The notes under the pieces: generated by a model
The model's database searches: none
What the model was told of the DNA's origin: nothing
What the model saw: only the letters and a program-made list of their open reading frames with translations
Translations under genes and position numbers: made by a program
In this document: one piece after another, positions 24,023-37,361 of the stretch
Layout of the letters: the number at the start of each line of letters is the position of its first letter
How positions within the stretch are numbered: position 1 is the stretch's first letter
Origin: Epiperipatus broadwayi
Taxonomy: Eukaryota > Onychophora > Udeonychophora > Euonychophora > Peripatidae
DNA: 64,000 nt
Assembly (NCBI GenBank): GCA_028023455.1
Contig: JAQFVV010006270.1
Span: forward strand, 3,932,834-3,996,833
Direction: 5' to 3'

Positions 24023-24640
24023 TGACAAATCAAAAGTAAATCCCTACGCTGGCACCATCTATTGTAAGCTTGAGTAATCAGTAATTACCAGACCTATTAG
24101 CGCATTTAAATCTCTAATCCTTAGACTACTTTCTGAATTTTGCCTTTATCAATGAGGCTTTAAGATTCAAAGTTCGAAGCAATGAAGTCAAGCATCCAAC
24201 AATCACTTTAAACTCCATTTATTATTCAAGCTAAAGAACAAAATTCAAATCAGCTTAAAGTTTTGAATCCAAATCAATCTAACTGAACAGTTATATAGAT
24301 CAGACTCTAGTTTAGTATCCATCCAGCTCATAAAATATGACAAACTAAGAACAGCCCCTCACTCTAGAATCACCTATGAGCTTAAGTAAGTACTGATTAT
24401 CAACATATATTAATGCATTTAAATCCTAATCATCAGACTAGTTTCTGGCTTCGCTTTATTAAGAATTAGAATTCAAAATTGGAAGTGATGTAATCATGTA
24501 TCCAACAACCCACATTCAATTCAATTTTACTATTCAAGCTCAGTTTTTAAGGTTTTGAACTCATGTCAACCTGCCTGAATCTAGATCTGACTCTAGTTCA
24601 CTATTTAAATTGTAGAAGCCATTAAGCAGTTCACAATGAC
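24023..24640. repeat. Diverged 300-bp tandem duplication
   Basis: TGACAAA-starting units begin at 24023 and 24338, with a trace of a third at 24637. Shared landmarks in order are GCATTTAAATC, a TAATC-TAGACTA-TTTCTG run, TATTCAAGCT and GACTCTAGTT. The copies are strongly diverged. Periods are about 315 and 299 bp. No protein is encoded. Confidence 0.65.
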
Positions 24641-24850
24641 AAATCAAAGATAAGTTTAAAGCAATATAAAAGTAAGCAGGGACTGAAATTAAGCAAGTAA
24701 TTTTAATAAAAGGGTTTGACATTATAATATCGGTTATAAAAAATTGAAGAAAATATCATTTAAATAGAAAATTTTCTATTTATGTTTTTAATAAATGAAT
24801 TTTTCTATAGTACAGGCTTTTTCATACCTGCACTCTAATATGTAATATAT

Positions 24851-24992
24851 GGGGGATTTGAACTCAGACTTTCACACAACTCTCAACTATCCATGCTATC
24901 TCATACTGCTGATGTGTGTGTTCAAGTGTGTTAACAATATAAGATAGCAGGGATAGTTGAGGGTTGTGTGAAAGTCTAAGTTCAAACTCCCT
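24851..24992. repeat. tRNA-like foldback hairpin
   Basis: GATTTGAACTCAGACTTTCA at 24855 is mirrored by GAAAGTCTAAGTTCAAACTC at 24970. Between them CTCAACTATCC-TGCTATCT pairs with AGATAGCAGGGATAGTTGAG. Arms are about 52-55 bp with a loop of about 35 bp. It is the same core as the centre of 4064-5473 and as 57780-58450. Confidence 0.82.
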
Positions 24993-25762
24993 ATTTATGT
25001 TTTATAAAAATATGTGTCTACCAAATATATATATATTTTGGCAAAACTACAGTGTTGAATGGTTTCTATTGTTCTTTCATTTTAGATAAACTATGATTCT
25101 ATATATATATATAAAAAAGTTGGACAAGTGACCTTCAGAATTGTTCAAAGCTGAAAGATAGAACAATTTTATACTTGATATTTATACATGTTATAAAAGT
25201 TAAGTAAATTTTTTAGACTATGTTATGAAGACCACTAGATAAAAATTCCATTATTATTATAAATAAGGGAATCAGTCTTCATGGGTATACATTGCTTCAT
25301 CTTGTAATGATGATTTCGGTCAATTAAAAAATGCAGTTGCTAAGCATATATCCCTAAATACATTTATAAATGATGGTAATATTTTTCTTTTTGCATGTGT
25401 TTGTAAATCAAATTTGCATACATTTGTTCATTTGCATAATGAAGTGATTTCTTTCTCTTTATAACCTAATGCTGAGTGCACTTCGTAAAAATTTAGTTTA
25501 ATTGAAATATTAAAATACAAAATACTGTCACTTATACAATTTGTGTAAGAATCAAAATTATAAAAAACACCACTTAGAAAAAAAACTATTGCTCATGAAA
25601 GCCATAAGTAATTAAAAATTTGGAAAACAAAGTAAAATGAAGAACACCCTGCACAGAATGGGCAGATTAGATTCTGTATTGTAGAAAGGGTATCTTTTGG
25701 TAAATAAGTAAGCAGCATTAGAGCAAATTACAAAAGGCAGTTTAACTCCATTGAGATTCATG

Positions 25763-25825
25763 AAAGCGACCCAGTGGTAACACAATCAACACTGTATGCA
25801 TAAATGGCAGGATTCGCTTCCTAAG
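25763..25825 (+). repeat. Possible degenerate tRNA-like SINE
   Basis: AGCGACCCAGTGGTAAC resembles a Pol III A box and GGATTCGCTTCC a B box, spaced about as in a tRNA. No A tail or target duplication was found, so this may be chance. Confidence 0.3.
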
Positions 25826-25829
25826 TTTA

Positions 25830-28700
25830 TTGATAAAAAATTTAATTGAAAGAGATTTGCACGATTTATTCATTCTAATGAAAGTACCTAAATGTACAAA
25901 GCTACTATGGTATCAAAAAAACATACACAGATTAGAGTCAAAAATAAGGCAGTCTATTCATATTCTGCTAAGGTAAATTTTGTTACAGTGCTTGTGCAGT
26001 ACTGATCCCTTTGTTTCCACCATTAAAACAAAAATAGCTCTAATTATTTGTTTTGTAAAATTATTAAATATTAGTTTGTATATAAATATGTGATATTTAT
26101 ATTTTATTTAAATATAGTAGTTTTTTTTTAACAAAAAAAAAAATTAATCAACTGAAAATTTACTGATGTCAATCAGGAAATGAACTGCAAACACTTCATT
26201 GATAATATAATCTCATTATTTTTTGTTATTGTTTTTTTTTTTTTGCAATTTTAAATTGAATTTTAATCTTTCAAACAATTTTTGCTTTTGGAAATTATAT
26301 GGATTTTTCAGTGAATATTTTTTTTTATTAAAATATTTTTTAGATCTGAAGGTTAACACAAAATCTTTTGTTTATTTTTTTTTATATTTGCAAAATTGAT
26401 GCTTTATTTTTAGATTAATTTTATTTGCAGAATTTTCAATGAAATTTATAAAAAAATGAAAAGATAAAAATGTTTGTTTTTTTTTCATTAAAAAATACAA
26501 TTAGAGAAGAATCTGAAAAATAAGACTGTATAATGCATATAAGTGAATTGAAGAAAGCAAAGTATCACTTAGATCAAAAGTGCTGGTTTAATCATCAAAT
26601 TACAGCATTCAATTTTTAATTCTTTAAAGGGCCAAGTTGATAAATAAAAAGAATATTAGCAGTATTTTTTGGTCATTCATAAAACTAAACCGCTACGGAA
26701 AAAAAATATTTTGCTGTCACAAGGAAAATATTTGTTAGTATATTCCCATTGTTTCATTAGGACGAGTGGTTAAGAGTGATCAGATATGCATTAGCCTATT
26801 GCCTTCCAATCACGTAGTGCTTCGTAGAAGAGTATGACCTGTTTAAACCTAATAAGAAGCCTCAAATGTAACCTGTTGCCTGCAGTATCAAAGATGGTGT
26901 TGAACTTGTTTAGAAATATGTTTTACTGCTTGGATATTTGCTTGTGAAAACCAAGATCAATAACAACAGTTTAAAACCAATCTGAAATAAAACCAATGTA
27001 CAAAATCAGCCATAGAATTAAAAACAACTATATTATGATTAAACTAGATTGAAAATCAATAGTGGATTCTTTGAAGCAAAAAAAATTATTGACTAGCAAA
27101 GCACTTGTAAAAAGCAACTTCAAACTCAATTTATATATAAGGTACACCTGATAATGTGCACATTTAATGTGTAAATACCAATTAAAACTTTCTTTTGATT
27201 TTAAAAGGCTTTAGCATAAAATATAGATTATTTATATAAAAAAATTAAGGATATAAATATTGCAACAAATAAGTATCAAATCCATGTTAAGTCATTAAAG
27301 ATAAATCTAAAAAGCATTGAACATCTTCAAAAATAGCAGGTCATTCTCTTTTTCAATCTCTAAGAAAATTTACTTAATGACCTCAGCATATTTTGTTTTC
27401 CAGATGATTAAGAAATTATCTAGATAGTACCCCTTTTAGCATCTGAAAAAACTCAATGTAACTTTATTTTCATTCTGTAATACTTAAATTGGGGATTCTG
27501 ATTCACAACAAAAACTTGGATTTAAGTAATTGTTAAATATACAATCTTATATGTGTGTGTGATATATATATGATAAAAGTATTGCTTAAAATAGAATATA
27601 TGGCACAAAACCAGAGTGATATTGCCTTGGACTTGAAAATAATTAATAGTAAAGTTTAATAGCATTAGAAAATTTTAATAATATAAAAATTGCATAATAT
27701 CAAACATATAAAACATATACCTAATTACCAGAGTAGTTTGATAACCACTCCTTGCATACGTCTCTTGATTGTTTTCCTTCAAGTGAAAGTATAACTCTTA
27801 CAGTTAAATTAATCATCAGCATTTTTAGATAACCTATCTTACCAATATCTCCATTAAAAGTTATATTGTAGAATTACAAGTACTTTCAAAAAAATATTTG
27901 TCTTTTACTTCGTTTACTGTTACAAGGCTAATTTTTTCCCAGGTAATAGTTTTTACTACTTGCATGTTGTAATTCATGTAAATATAGTATACGGTAGTCA
28001 AACAGCTTTCTGTGGTTATATGTTTTCAACAATTTTCTAAATTTGCAGATCAGGATTCACTTATTATAGCATAAAACAGATGACAGTTATTTTCTAACAC
28101 ATGCAGGACTTTTTGATTTGGATATCCTGGTTGTATACAGATTTTCTTCTGAAAACAGATTTCAGATAGGAATTCATATCCCTGACAATAATTTTATTCA
28201 GCAATCCACCTTAAATACAATATACTTACAAATAAGTTCCTTCATAGCTAATAAAGAAGTATAATGGAATTTATTGCTTCCCCATGCTTAACTGATATTT
28301 CCATGATCAGATAAACTGGTTGTTCCTCACAGCTTTTCCTTATTATTTGCTTTTAATACAACAGTGCAGAGGATTGCTATATAATTCCAATTTCGAGGAA
28401 TGACAACTAATGAGTAATGTATCAAATAAACTAGTCCTAAATTATTTTTCGTATAATTTGTACTGCCTACTTAATAATTGCTTACTTAATTCCATAAATA
28501 AAACGGTTTATTTTCCAAACTGTTAAGGATTTCCCCTTTTTAATGTCCAAAAATACAATGAGGTGTTTTCAATTTCAATTTGAAATCTAATTAAGTTGTT
28601 TATTGGCAAGCTTCCTTGATTAAAATTTCATAGGATTCCATTACTTTTGTTTTTAAATCTATAGAAGTTAATTTTTATGACATTTTATATAATAACGTGA
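25830..28700. other. A+T-rich intergenic DNA
   Basis: No gene and no clear repeat. A lone A-box-like GACGAGTGGTTAAG at 26761 has no matching B box. Confidence 0.4.
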
Positions 28701-28746
28701 AAGGCTGAAACCTTTGACTGATGCACCTTAAAAATGCTTACGTGAC

Positions 28747-28895
28747 AGCCAATCAGATATAATAATAACTGTACGTGGGATTCTCAATTCAAAAACACAA
28801 GCCAGAAATACAAGGAAAAGATGAAACCACCTTCTTCTCTACTTAAATTTATATATAAATAAGCCCGACTCAAGCATTCTGAACTAAGAGCGTGA
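28747..28895 (+). promoter_or_regulatory. Candidate Pol II promoter (CCAAT plus TATA)
   Basis: AGCCAATCAG (28747-28756) lies about 95 bp upstream of TATATAAAT (28852-28860), and CG-containing sequence follows near the expected start (about 28880-28900). A pyrimidine-rich stretch ending in TTTTAG near 29000 looks like a splice acceptor, but no coding exon follows. In DNA this A+T-rich a TATA match alone means little; the spacing with CCAAT is what makes it worth noting. Confidence 0.25.
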
Positions 28896-29259
28896 AGCTT
28901 AAAACACCTTCACATTTAATTCACTAAATATTATATATAAATAAACTACGTGAAATCTTTCGATTTTATATATTTTTCTTATAACTATATTTTGTTTTAG
29001 ACAATAGTAAATTAAATAATAAATTGGCAAGATGGCTTTAACAAACTAATTTCATCTATGATATATTAAATTTCTTTTACACAATTTAAATTATACTTGT
29101 GATGTTGTGATTACCCTCAAATAATGACATCGCCTCCTGTTATATTTGGCTAATTCAGCAATCTTTGTGGGCACACACAATAGTAATGAGCTTTTAACTG
29201 TTGAATATATTAAAATATATTCTACAACATTAGAAATAAGCCACTACACATAAGCTGTA

Positions 29260-29460
29260 AACTAATATACACTTTTAAGAAATACTTTCCTTTCCAAACA
29301 CAAGATAATCTTTTGAAAAGACAGAACGAATCACTCTATCTTTTTAACCTAAACGTATATATGTATAGGCAAATTTTAAGTATTTGGAAATATGAGTATG
29401 AAGATATTAATTAATCACTTTTAATTCCATTTGCTATGTTTTAATTATTGATGTGTGTGA
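29260..29460. repeat. Dispersed repeat related to 33739-34289
   Basis: GTAAACTAATATACACTTTT, then CCAAACACAAGATAAT, CACTCTATCTTTTTAACCTA and GCAAATTTTAAGTATTTGGA, is matched in reverse complement by 33810-33935 and again by 34070-34220. A weaker relative lies at 3030-3180. Confidence 0.78.
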
Positions 29461-29835
29461 AATTTTTACAATTTACTACACATCAATATTAGATGTAATA
29501 TTAAACATATATATATTGTAACCGAAAAGCCCTCACCCCAGATTGTAATAGACTAAATTAATAATACAATACACAGCTATCACCATACAATTCGATCGTG
29601 GCCAGGATACACAGCAAAAGCTAATTGCAGATTATTTGAAGAAACGTCAAGTTACCTAACTAAACTGTTATTATTTTTTTAATTAACTAGATTCTCCTTA
29701 ATTACTGGATTTCAAACAGCATTCTCAAATCTTAATTTATGATTTATAATTATTCTTTCAATGACTGTTTCTTAAAACCACACTATGACCATAATTTACA
29801 CTTTTTATATCTTCAAGACTGGATGGCAGACCATA

Positions 29836-30815
29836 GACAAGATGGTATAATCTATGAAACTGCTAATCATTACATGATACAATATGGGCAATTAAACCAG
29901 ATAGTAATAGTTATAATCTGCTCTATAACATCATAAATGGTAGCTCATCATATATTCAGGCTTAAAGTAAAGATATACTATAGAGTAAATGCTTTGCAAT
30001 AAAAGATAAACAATATGAATTTTAAGTTATTTCATATTAACCCAAATATTAAATTAAATCAATAGCAAAAAAACTTTTAGGGATAGATAAGGTATCTGTT
30101 ATAATTTTAGAAAATAGGTTCAATTGTTCTACTGACTAGCAAATTTGTTATTAATTTAGGTATTAATGTCACAAATATCAAAAGAGGTAACAGATTCTGA
30201 ATATACTCCAGAATTGACAAAGCAAAGCAGCAGTGATACAGAAGGTAAATGGGATTTATCTTATACATCACAAAATACCCAAGAATAAACATTAAAATAC
30301 TCTCTGGATGCTCCAGTAAACCTTGTACACATCATCAGGAACAAGATAGTGTAATCTATGAAACTGCCAATCATTATAAATACGGGCCATTAAACCAGAT
30401 AGTAATAGTTATAATCTACTCCATAACATCAAAAAACGTAGCTCATCATGTATTCAGGTTTAAAGTACAGAAATTCTACAGAGTAAATGCTTTGCAATGG
30501 AAGATAAACAATGTGAATTTTAAGTTATTTCTTCATTAACCCAAATATTAAATTAAATCAATAACAATAAAACCCTTAGGGATAGATAAGGCATGTGTTA
30601 TAATTTTAGAAAATAGATTCAATTGTTCTACTGGCTAGAAAATATAATAGAGATAACAGATACTGGATATACTCCAGAGCTGACAAAGCAACATGCAGAA
30701 GGTAAATGGGATTTTATTACATCTTATACATCACAAAATACTCAAGAATAAACATTAAATTACTCTCTCTGAATGCTCCAGTAAATCTTGTATATATCAT
30801 CATCAGGGACAAGAT
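29836..30815. repeat. 0.5-kb tandem duplication
   Basis: The unit from GTATAATCTATGAAACTGC through TTAAACCAGATAGTAATAG and GATAGATAAGG to CCAGTAAACCTTGTACAC starts at about 29836 and again at about 30343. Periods are about 507 and 470 bp. Identity is high over most of the length, with indels. Short frames inside (30249-30539) are not shared between the units. Confidence 0.82.
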
Positions 30816-30899
30816 GTGCTTACTATTTATGGTCTATTTACTATGTTGGATTTCTGACTCTATATATGACTACTGGCTACAGTACAAATAAGTTAGGTT

Positions 30900-32330
30900 A
30901 TCAAATTAACATTTATTTATGACTCAATAAATATGAAAATAGTAATTGGTTAACAATATTCCTAATTTTACATGAACGATAAATAATATAACATCGCATA
31001 TAATTGTTCTACATGGACAATGTACATTAATTAGGTAAGTAAATGAACAAAATAAAATACTATCATATGTACTTATTTCCGTGCATGGATATATGCACGA
31101 ATTTCAGATAATATGATCTAAAATTTTATTACAAATGTATTGATTTTTATTTTTATGGGGATGAGAAAGATTCAAATTCAGATAGTGGCACCTCTAATAT
31201 GTCAAAACCAGAGCCAATCCACTTATACCAAAATTATAATATCAATGACAACAATTGGCATCTATAAACCTATAAAATTTGACTATAATAAGATATGAAG
31301 TCAAAAGTAAGTTTAAACTCCAACTCAGCTGAGTTGGGATACCATATAATTTACCTATAATAAATTGTGACCATAATTCACTTAATGTCCTTTTCTGGCT
31401 GATAACAGAAAACGTGCAACAAACATTAACAGGAGTGAAACAATGTAAGTATTATAATGTATGGAGACTCTACTCAAACATACATTTGTATAATGCGGAT
31501 CAATAACATACCTGTAGATGTATTCATCTGCGCAAGGAATAATGAGCAGTAAGTACCCTATGGGTTTTCTAACCATCAGAGTAACTAGCGTAATTGCAGA
31601 ATGTTCAGTGGATTAACCACCAGCATTGAAACAAACTGAAAGGATATACAAACCAATAGTAATAATTATTTTGCGGATTAACCATCAACACAGAATGATA
31701 TAAAGAATATAATATGAACACTTACTTCCCAGATAAATCAGAAACAAATCACCTTCATTAATCTACTAAATTGGAAGGCACATACTGTTTTACAAGCGTA
31801 ATTCAAGACCAAAAGATATAATAAAACTCTATTGAAGGAAACAATTAAGCTAACGGACAACCATAGATCAAATGGTATGAAAGAATATTACCTAATATTA
31901 TAACATATGTATAAACACAGAACCTTAGAAAGACATATAGGATTAAGCCATATGATAATGATAGGTAATAGATTCATTGTACAAATCATCAGCCCCTCAA
32001 GCGCTGTTCCCTAAACTGACTCTCATCAGACCCTACATCCAAGTTAACAAATAATTATTTTACACAATAAATTATATATACCATGAACTTTACATATTTA
32101 CAAAATAATATAAAATACAATAAAACATAAAATGCATGTTCATTAAATTACTACACTAGGTTCAAATACATGTTATTTAAATCCATTGGCTATTAACCCA
32201 TCAATTAATAGCAGACTTATTAAACTTCATGACAAATATAATTCAAATAAATATTTCTCTTTTTTTTAAACAACATAGAATCTTAAAGGTTGATTATACG
32301 CTTCTTCATCTCCATTTTTAAGGAATACTC
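30900..32330. other. A+T-rich intergenic DNA
   Basis: No recognisable gene. The 64-codon minus-strand frame at 31382-31576 shows no known motif. Confidence 0.35.
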
Positions 32331-32371
32331 ATAAATTAGTTGATTCACAGTAGGTTCTCTGAGAATCCGTG

Positions 32372-32575
32372 CTATTTGAGAGTTATGATAGATATTCTAA
32401 TCAAATTATCCTCGAAAGTTAATGAAATTGCATGGTTTTGTTTTAAGAATGGTCGAGAACAAACAATGATTGTTAAAGCAAATAATTGTTTCACGAGTGC
32501 TATAACAGCTAAAATAGTTTCCTGTTCATCTGTTATTTCTTTAAACACTGTTGTAATTTCAAGAAGATAATTCAC
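32372..32575 (-). pseudogene. Possible transposase fragment (hAT-like)
   Basis: A 67-codon frame reads LLEITTVFKEITDEQETILA followed by VIALVKQLFA. The pattern of a helix with E-x-x-x-F-K-E-x-T, then a short gap and a hydrophobic V-I-x-L-V helix, recalls the middle of hAT transposases. No other part of such a protein was found nearby. Confidence 0.25.
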
Positions 32576-33738
32576 AATGTTGTTTCTAATATAAGTTCAG
32601 AGGGAAACCATAATTAATTCTTCATCGTCCAGACAATAGCACACAAAAGGATTAAATATTGCATTCCATTCAGTACAGATATAATGCTAAAAGTGTTAAA
32701 GTCGTGAAAATAAATCATTATATCGCAAGTTAAATATTTCCATTTGCACATTATATAAAGTTCGTGAAAGCAAAATTTATCCAAAGTTAAATACAGTACT
32801 TCGCTTTGCACTTTCACAACACTACCATGAATGTCAAAGTTATGAAGGTTAAACTTTATTCGATGCTAAATCATAGTCTGTAAACAATAAAAAATTTCAA
32901 ATAGATTGACCTTTCAGAGCTGCCATCCCTGTTGTTGTGGTTAACAATAATTCCTGTGCATTTCAGTTCTAGACCTTGTGGAAGATTATCAACTGTTAAA
33001 CTCATAGTTGGTAGACCCAAACAGATTTGTTAGGATTTAGCTATACATTTTGCTACTCGCACTTGACAATATTGCAACTTAAATTATTTAAGAAAGAAGT
33101 TTTAATTTAACTTCCTTCTTTATCTTTACATTCCCTCCTTTTTTTCGTTTTCATTATATGCTTAACAGTAGAAGAAAATAAAAATAAATTTTTATTTTTT
33201 TATTATACACTTGCTGTCATTACAGCAATCTCAGAAAAAAAAAAATATCTCTGGCAGTTTTACATATCTGTTTTAAAAAAAATGAAAAGGAAGATAAAAA
33301 TATATGTTTATCTTATCATATCCTATAAATTAATTTATAAGAAATTAAATAAATCCTTCAATTAATCCAAAATAATCCTTAGGATTATTTAAAGAAAAAA
33401 ACAAATAATAATTTATTTATTTTTTATTTATCTCACTATACTTGATGTAATATAATGTTGGTTTTCACCTTTAGGTTAAGCAAAGTTTATGTGCCAGTGT
33501 TTGGAAACAGAGCAAAACTAATATATGAAAGAAAGAGAAGGGAAATACGATAAAACAAAATTATACAGAAATGAAAAAAATGGAATTATATAATCTCACT
33601 ATTCAATAAATTTGAACACAAGGGACAAACATACTAAATGTCAGCCACGATAATCAAGTCATCTGGAAGATAGAGAAATTTTTACTAGTTCTACTAATCT
33701 ATTTATATTTTGTATCAAAATACAACATTACAATATAT

Positions 33739-34289
33739 AATGAGTTATTTATTTATATAGCGCTGTTTTAATTTCAAACAATCATTAGGCATTACCTGCT
33801 CTCATTTCCAAATGCTTAAGATTTGCCTATACATATATGTGTAGGTTAAAAAGATAGAGTGATTTATTCTATCTTTTCAAAAGGCATTATCTTGTGTTTG
33901 GAAACAAGAGTATTCCTTAAAAGTGTTTATTAGTTTACAGTGCAGTGTTATATAAATAAATAACTCATTTAGTATTATATCTAATATACTGATGTGTTGT
34001 AAATTATAAAAATTTTGCAATATCAATAATTAAAACATAGCAAATGGAATTAAGTCATTAATTAATAACTTCATGCTCTCATTTCCAAATGCTTATTTAA
34101 TATTTTCCTATACATTTAGATTAAAAAGGTAATGAGTAATTCATTCTATCTTTTCAAAAGACTTTATTTTGGGTTTGGAGAAGAGAGTATTCCTTAAAAG
34201 TGTTTATTAGTTTACAGCACATGTGTAGTGGGAGGTCCCTAATGATTGTTAGAGATAAAGCAGTGCTATATAAATAAATAACTCATTGT
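33739..34289. mobile_element. Non-coding element with about 49-bp terminal inverted repeats
   Basis: The left end AATGAGTTATTTATTTATAT continuing to AACAATCATTAG (to 33788) is mirrored by CTAATGATTGTTAGAG continuing to ATATAAATAAATAACTCATT at the right end. Two related internal units (33810-33935 and 34070-34220) lie in direct orientation, and an extra copy of the end occurs near 33945-33965, so it is composite. No open frame. No clear target duplication. Confidence 0.75.
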
Positions 34290-34299
34290 GTAAAATATA

Positions 34300-37200
34300 T
34301 TCTATATCCAATTAAAATATTTCCAATAGATAACTATTGGAACTATTTCAATTTAACTTAGTAACTCTAAATTATTTCTAATGAAACCATCACTACTCGA
34401 CATCTGTACCTAACACAAATTTATAAGGGACACACACCCTTATTTTACATACTAGTTTCACTTACAATATTTAGCTTGCAATTGTAAACTTAAATACTGC
34501 AATAATGAGTTTAATAGCAACCTCTCCTCTTTTGACTAATAATATTATTTTATTTCCTACTATTTTTTTGTAACTTCCTTTTAAATATCATATTATATTA
34601 ATTGTTTGAAATACATTATTACTGCTCTTACAAAGTACATAGCCTTTACATTTATTATTTAAATAGGCTATATTTTATTTTAAAACTTTTTTTGATCTGG
34701 AACATTATATTATTGATTCTTGTTTTATTTTAGTAATTACATTCCCTAACCTATTTTATGCTATATTTTTGCTAGCCTAAGTGGCACTTTTGACACAATA
34801 TAATGTAATTTTTTTATTATTATAATTCTCTGGTTTACTTTGTGTGCTAGAATGGTGAAGAAGGTAATATTCTCATGTCTTGAATGAAAGACCTGAGATA
34901 TTGGAAGAAGAAAGTGTAGATGTTTCTTATATTAATATTTAAGTGGTAATAGAGATTACATATGATGCATCTAACAGATTGCACCAAGACTCTAAATATA
35001 GTAAATTAATAATAAACTAGTGTTTAATAAATTGTCAAATATGTATATGACAGATGTACTCATTCAAACCTTGCAATACGTATACCTGTGATGTATTTAT
35101 ATCAGTTTTCTTTATGTTATTTGCATTAATAAGTATGTCATTGATCCTTTAATTTTGCCTATTTTTATTATATTCCCATTCAAGCAAATGAAGGTGTTTT
35201 TCCACATGATTTAAATTAGAGAAAAGTAGATAATGTGATAATCACTCTACGATATTACGCTTTATTTTACTTACAATCCGGAGAAATATCTGAGAAGAAT
35301 TAATAGAAAATGTCAAAGGGTTAGTTTAACATTTATAGAATAGCTCTTCATCTAAAAGTGGCATTCAATACTATGATCTTTATTAGAGGAAAAAGCCAAA
35401 AATTGGTATGAGGAAGAGTGGAAAGTGGTTCTTGCATATATCGATAATAGTCATCATTACTCTAATAGCAACTCTTGTTTCTCTGGTTTATTGCTCTTCA
35501 GATAGAAATATATGTATCCTATCATGAATGAATTTATGCAGTAAAAAACCCAAAAATCCTCAACATTTACTCTCCATGTTTTAGATACTAGCTACATTGC
35601 ACAGATTTCTCAAAAATTTGAATCATATTCAAATGCGATGATCATCATCAAAGAATATTTAAAAAGACCAAATAACATTACTAAATGTGATGAAACAATA
35701 AAAGTATCATCCATATGGAAGAGTTTCCTTACACATATGAATATGAAAAAAAAAAACACTGCTCAAATTTAAGCCAAATTAATCAACTATTATCTCTGCA
35801 AAAATCATGTAATTATAATTTTTCCTAATTGAGGATAAATTTTATCTTGCCAAAACATTGGATATTTTTTCCTTTGTTTTATTTTATATTAAACATGGTT
35901 GCTCGCAAAAGCATGATTTATAAAACATGCTATCATAAATATTTATTCAACAACTTCAGCAATACCTTTGCTGTACATTATGTGTACTAAGATCATCAAT
36001 TCATTGGAATAAGTTTTTTCTTTAAAGAATCACAAATGTAACAAGAAAATTTACCAGCCCCACTCCAGTAACATAATTTATGTGTGTGTGTGTGTGGGGG
36101 GGGTATATAATAATGAAAATACATAATAGAAAAGATAATTATATTAATTTTTACATAAATATAACAGAAAAAAATGAGATTTTAAATCTCTTTTGATGTC
36201 AACAAAATTTTAAATTATATAAAAACTACAAAATAACTAAAAATTCTTAACATATTACTGATAACTCTAGTAAACCTTACATTCCATTATTATAAATAAA
36301 TACTAATATACTGGGAATGAAATACAGCCTGCACATGACACTTCGATTACTTTATCATTCCCAGAATCTATAGATAATATCCAAAACTACTAACATTATA
36401 TTAAGCATTTAGCATTATGATCAATATTTGGAATATATACATAAAGCCTAATTAATCAACTGTATATGTTTTCATTTAAGGAATAAAAATTGCAGAGAAA
36501 CAGCCTCTATGTGTATACAAAAAAATAAGTCTTCAAACATTTCAATACAGGCCAAAGACCATTCCATTACACATTCCTTTTCCTCAGAGAAACAATGGAA
36601 GAAAAAGCATTATATCCAGTCTTTGTCCAGCCTAGATTTCAAACCCAGATCAAAGACATGGTAGACGGATATGTTAATTATTACTGCATGTGGCCTTACA
36701 TTTTGCACAATTTAAGACTTATGGATTGATTATTTATTATAAAAAATGACTTTACAAGATCACTGCAATAATATCCCCCTCTTCGTTAACATCTCTCTAA
36801 CAATAGTAAATCCAAACTGTTCTTCAGATAAAAACGTTTCTAACTTTATTTAAAATCTTTTTACGTAATAATTCTAACATTTTTGATTTTACCCCATTAA
36901 GTATTTCCTACATCAGAATCATAATTGAAAATGTACTAAATTGTTCATCCAATTCATAAATTACATTACAGATATCAAATAATTATTTCAGTTCCTTTTT
37001 TCTTTTACAATCTTAATCAACACAATTCATCAATTGTCTAATCTTTTCAATTTATCTAGAATTTTTTGTATTAAGCATTATGATGCTGATATTTAATTTT
37101 TCAATTAAAATTAGTAAAAACCTGTAATATCTGTCATATAAATCACAAATTTTCAATATATCTTTTTTTTCTTTCTTAGTAATTACTTTTTGCTAAATAA

Positions 37201-37355
37201 TTATTTAATTTCTACCAGTTACTTTCTTTTTTTTTTTCTATTAACTAGTAATAGGAAAAAAAAAACCTCCCCCAACTTTTAGTTTATATATTAATAATTT
37301 TTATTAGTCATTCATTAGACTAGAGATTATCCAAAATGAATAATATTTCTGTAGT
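34300..37355. other. A+T-rich intergenic DNA
   Basis: No gene recognised. A short (TG)n tract followed by a run of G's lies at about 36078-36105. Confidence 0.4.
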
Positions 37356-37361
37356 ATAATT

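Noticed and set aside
26761-26830. tRNA-like start GACGAGTGGTTAAG
   Set aside because: No B box at tRNA spacing and no second copy seen.
36078-36105. Shared origin of the two (TG)n-G8 tracts at 36.08 kb and 58.28 kb
   Set aside because: The second lies in a tRNA-like foldback, but the flanks of the first show no further similarity, so simple-sequence coincidence is likelier.
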